From an uncultured Atopobium sp. (GTDB taxonomy: Bacteria > Actinomycetota > Coriobacteriia > Coriobacteriales > Atopobiaceae): a DNA stretch of 5,562 nucleotides. Positions 5,398-5,562 of this stretch are shown piece after piece. The DNA lies in assembly GCA_916720015.1 (NCBI GenBank), contig CAKAPZ010000069.1, positions 1 through 5,562 of the forward strand, given 5' to 3'. The position numbers and the translations under genes are program-made. Every line of letters starts with the position of its first letter. Within the stretch, counting starts at the first letter, position 1. Under the pieces are notes generated by a model. The model was given only the letters and a program-made list of their open reading frames with translations, did not search any database and had not been told where the DNA came from.

Positions 5398-5562
5398 TGT
5401 GATATCCGTTCTGCTCGGAGGGCCAGGAATACAAAGTATCGAGAAGGGCTAGGGCAAATGCGCTTTCAATGCAGGGAACCGCACGTAAAACTGCAGTTAC
5501 ATCATGTCTGCCTTTAACCACAAGCTGCTCTGGTTCCATAGTCTGAAGGTTAACTGAATGTT
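5390..5562 (-). CDS. aroC: Chorismate synthase, C-terminal 56 residues (cut by window edge)
   Basis: It makes chorismate from 5-enolpyruvylshikimate 3-phosphate, using reduced FMN. Only the C-terminus is visible. It contains KGRHDVTAVLRAVPCIESAFALALLD, matching the conserved end of the family (usually RHDP-x(3)-RA-x-PV-x-E-A); here Val replaces the usual Pro after RHD. The frame closes with TAA at 5390-5392, inside the start of the chorismate mutase gene (8-nt overlap). The rest of the gene, and probably other aro genes and the operon promoter, lie to the right. Confidence 0.88.
   Translation of the reverse strand, partial: HSVNLQTMEPEQLVVKGRHDVTAVLRAVPCIESAFALALLDTLYSWPSEQNGYHND

Overview
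The window looks like chromosomal DNA of a fermentative anaerobe of moderate GC content. PflB, the stand-alone chorismate mutase and the fused shikimate-pathway genes together suggest an actinobacterium of the class Coriobacteriia (Atopobium/Lancefieldella/Olsenella-like). That placement rests on overall protein resemblance recalled from memory, not on a search, and is tentative. I see no mobile element, CRISPR array, tRNA or rRNA.

Left part (1-1730, minus strand): the first 576 codons of a pyruvate formate-lyase gene (pflB). It runs off the left edge, so the glycyl-radical C-terminus lies outside. A 375-bp divergent intergenic region (1731-2105) follows. It holds the pflB ribosome binding site, a 9-bp perfect hairpin in the pflB leader, weak promoter candidates for both directions and short TGCGCA-centred repeats. 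On the plus strand, 2106-2687 encodes a 5-formyltetrahydrofolate cyclo-ligase, which ends in a stem-loop (2689-2722) placed to terminate transcription from both sides.

Right part (2755-5562, minus strand): a compact shikimate/chorismate operon transcribed right to left. Its order is aroC (C-terminal 56 codons only), a 90-residue AroQ-class chorismate mutase, an AroE-AroK fusion (shikimate dehydrogenase plus shikimate kinase) and, after a 179-bp gap, a type II 3-dehydroquinate dehydratase. The first three genes overlap by 8 and 11 nt, which suggests translational coupling. Together they cover dehydroquinate to shikimate-3-phosphate, chorismate synthesis and the first step towards Phe/Tyr. DAHP synthase, dehydroquinate synthase and EPSP synthase are not visible.

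The most unusual element is the dehydratase gene. Its product starts with a complete glucose-family PTS EIIB-like domain, with the phospho-acceptor cysteine in a CMTRLRL motif. A very acidic linker joins this to an intact AroQ-type dehydratase in one uninterrupted frame. The gap before it carries a 28-bp near-perfect palindrome resembling a cre/LacI-family operator, a second 20-bp palindrome next to the ribosome binding site, and a possible internal promoter overlapped by a third inverted repeat. I infer, without proof, that carbohydrate/PEP status (PTS phosphorylation) may control this step of a PEP-consuming pathway.
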